The notes under the pieces were generated by a model, which was not told the DNA's origin, ran no database searches, and saw only the letters and a list, made by a program, of their open reading frames with translations. Of a stretch of DNA of 64,000 nt, positions 62,673 to 64,000 are shown in pieces. The stretch spans positions 631,275-695,274 of the forward strand of contig ML241294.1 in assembly GCA_005239175.1 (NCBI GenBank), written 5' to 3'. The position numbers were made by a program, and so were the translations under genes. This stretch comes from a halophilic archaeon SHRA6 (lineage in GTDB: Archaea; Halobacteriota; Halobacteria; Halobacteriales; Haloferacaceae). Positions within the stretch are counted from its first letter, which is position 1, and each line of letters starts with the position of its first letter.

Positions 62673-63015
62673 GATGAGGACGATCCGGGCGCGAGGTGTA
62701 CTAGTTCGACTGTCAAACGAATCGACCTTTCTGGCGTGAGGAAGCTGAATTCAGCCAATTCAAATCAAGATGTTCTGACAAGTAATTCAAAGTAACCCTG
62801 TTGGAATCCTATACTTCAATGACGTTCTCGTCTGAAACAGTTGCTTACTGAAAACTGCGTATTGATCCTGAAGCGTACTACCATCTCAAAGAGATAGAGT
62901 CCGTCTCTTAGGATGACCAGTGGATGTATATCAACTTAGAGGCGTTGTCCCAAGTGAATCGGTTTCCATAATTATCGTATCATAATCCTACTGTTACTCA
63001 ATCATTGCCTCTAGA
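62673..63015 (+). pseudogene. Gene remnant with stops
   Basis: Between about 62845 and 62975 a plus-strand frame reads LRIDPEAYYHLKEIESVS, stop, DDQWMYINLEALSQVNRF. Another stop lies upstream (VAY, stop). The flow across the stop suggests a decayed gene. ccctgttggaatcct (about 62798-62812) resembles a cassette end. The rest of 62673-63015 shows nothing recognised. Confidence 0.35.
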
Positions 63016-64000
63016 TTACATCCACCCAAGCGTCGCGTTATGCTGCGCAACATATTGCCGTTTCAAGTTCCCCTCTTGCAGCGGGATTCGCTCTCCGGCT
63101 CGGTCAATAATTGTTCGATTGAGCAGCTCACTTTGGGTTTCGAAGTCAGGATTCACGTGAAGTCGGTACTCCTGATCAATCGTGAACAGCCCTCGATCGA
63201 AGGCTGCGTGATGCGTCTTACTGAGTGCCCACACGTTTGCGAGTTCTGCCCTGTGTTCGGGGTAGTCACTCCACGATAGAACATGCGCTACGTCCAACAG
63301 CCAGGGGTGATCTACGCCAGAAACTGGGCAGGTTCGGTCATAACGGGATAGCACTGTCGCCCGAAACTCCGGATCGACCGACCGAGCTTGGATTGTCGCT
63401 TCATACGTCCCAGCACGCCCCACAGTATCACTCACCGACGGGACCCAGTCAGAGTCTGCCCACTCTTCGACGGCCGTTGCAACAAACTGGTGGCCGTCAT
63501 CTGTCAACATGTACTCGGTGCCGCGTTTCTCAACGAGCCCCATGCTCCGCAGCCAGTTCACTCGCTGAATCGCCATGCCTGTCTCTCCACGACTCCATCC
63601 TAACTCTGGGTGTGTATCGAGTTGCTGTTTACTCACCTCTGCGAGTGTCATTGGCCCAGCAACTAGCGCATACAACAAGCTCCGAAGCCCAACGTTCCGA
63701 TCGCACATGATTCGAAGGAGGGTCGCTACGTCACCCTGTTCAACGTATTCCTGGCCAGCACTCCCAAGTTCCCAATGATCGTTTGCCTGACGGAGAAATC
63801 CAACCTGTTGTAAATATCTCACCCGCCGCATTATCGAATCCCGACTTGAGACGTTCGCAAACGACCCTCTGTGCCACCCTACGAGTTCATCCGATGTTGG
63901 GTGATGCGCTGCAACAAACTCAAGAATCGCATCCAACGTCTCAACGTAGTGTGTCCCACCACCAAACATCGGGACGATACTCCGCAGCCGATCCGGAGAC
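63016..64000 (-). CDS. Winged-helix plus HNH_2 endonuclease (5' end may lie outside the window)
   Basis: At least 317 residues. Two winged-helix units (about 10-75 and 85-170; SRDSIMRRVRYLQQVGFLRQ and RGETGMAIQRVNWLRSMGLV) precede an HNH_2 domain: CPVSGVDHPWLLDVAHVLSW followed by ELANVWALSKTHHAAFDRGL and FTIDQEYRLHV. HNH_2 enzymes are restriction or phage-defence nucleases. A Met lies at 63969, but the frame stays open to the window edge with plausible residues (RLRSIVPMFGGGTHY), so the true start may be further on. Confidence 0.82.
   Translation of the reverse strand, partial: SPDRLRSIVPMFGGGTHYVETLDAILEFVAAHHPTSDELVGWHRGSFANVSSRDSIMRRVRYLQQVGFLRQANDHWELGSAGQEYVEQGDVATLLRIMCDRNVGLRSLLYALVAGPMTLAEVSKQQLDTHPELGWSRGETGMAIQRVNWLRSMGLVEKRGTEYMLTDDGHQFVATAVEEWADSDWVPSVSDTVGRAGTYEATIQARSVDPEFRATVLSRYDRTCPVSGVDHPWLLDVAHVLSWSDYPEHRAELANVWALSKTHHAAFDRGLFTIDQEYRLHVNPDFETQSELLNRTIIDRAGERIPLQEGNLKRQYVAQHNATLGWM

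Noticed and set aside
24806-64000. CRISPR array
   Set aside because: No regularly spaced repeats with unique spacers were seen; the tandem repeats found are contiguous.
24733-64000. Tyrosine or serine integrase of an integrative element
   Set aside because: None recognised; island status rests on composition, tRNA position and gene content only.

Overview
The window is haloarchaeal chromosome. The predicted proteins are strongly acidic, the first 24.6 kb is GC-rich and dense in the hexamer CGATCG, and family markers are typical of the group: archaeal ribosomal protein eS6, a membrane-linked 2Fe-2S ferredoxin, a Bat-like HTH_10 regulator, a Tat-lipobox multicopper oxidase, DUF5518 and DUF4013 membrane domains, and archaeal-type Tsr3. 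No species is assigned.

Positions 1-24,805 are ordinary core genome, mostly single genes on alternating strands. They are a P1B metal ATPase (cut by the window edge), rRNA modification (tsr3), seryl-tRNA synthetase, dihydroorotase, a lipoate-ligase-family protein, a multicopper oxidase, a MazF/PemK-type toxin pair, a thioesterase, eS6, a DHH phosphoesterase, three universal stress proteins with a GNAT enzyme, a Bat-like sensor-regulator, an M29 aminopeptidase, 6-phosphogluconate dehydrogenase, ferredoxin and tRNA-Arg(CCG). Short tandem repeats sit at 8851-8945, 14040-14166 and 20468-20612.

Right after tRNA-Arg (24,733-24,805) the character changes. From there to the window end the DNA is lower in GC, rich in pseudogenes and insertion scars, and crowded with nucleases and helicases. 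It reads as a defence or accessory island using the tRNA as its boundary, although no integrase was recognised. In order it holds: a decayed gene; a PD-(D/E)XK nuclease gene split by a 1325-bp cassette; an unknown gene (28,201-29,640) divergent from an AddB-like/AddA-like nuclease-helicase pair; an OB-fold protein; a 1536-aa protein joining a DUF4013 membrane domain, 94-residue coiled-coil repeats and a helicase-IV-like SF1 helicase; an unknown protein translationally coupled to a phospholipase-D-type nuclease; a tRNA 3'-end remnant with a hairpin; a TPR protein with an HEPN-like motif lying between two diverged copies of one gene; a DUF433/DUF5615 toxin pair with a nonsense-mutated toxin; an EVE-like/Mrr restriction protein; zinc-finger and HNH proteins; a truncated queD; a PH-like coiled-coil protein; a TBP-half-like protein; and HTH-HNH proteins.

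The two most distinctive observations are these. (1) Two mobile cassettes (25,531-26,855 and 61,151-62,192) share the same ends: GGCYCTGTTGA termini and a subterminal GCTGAATAYA motif at the same offset in three of the four ends. Each carries one non-transposase gene. The first has a perfect 8-bp target duplication, and removing it restores a continuous nuclease reading frame. (2) The 28.2-46.0 kb block looks like a multi-gene nuclease-helicase system with a membrane-tethered helicase, a candidate for an undescribed defence or recombination system. Functions in the island are inferred from motifs and context only.
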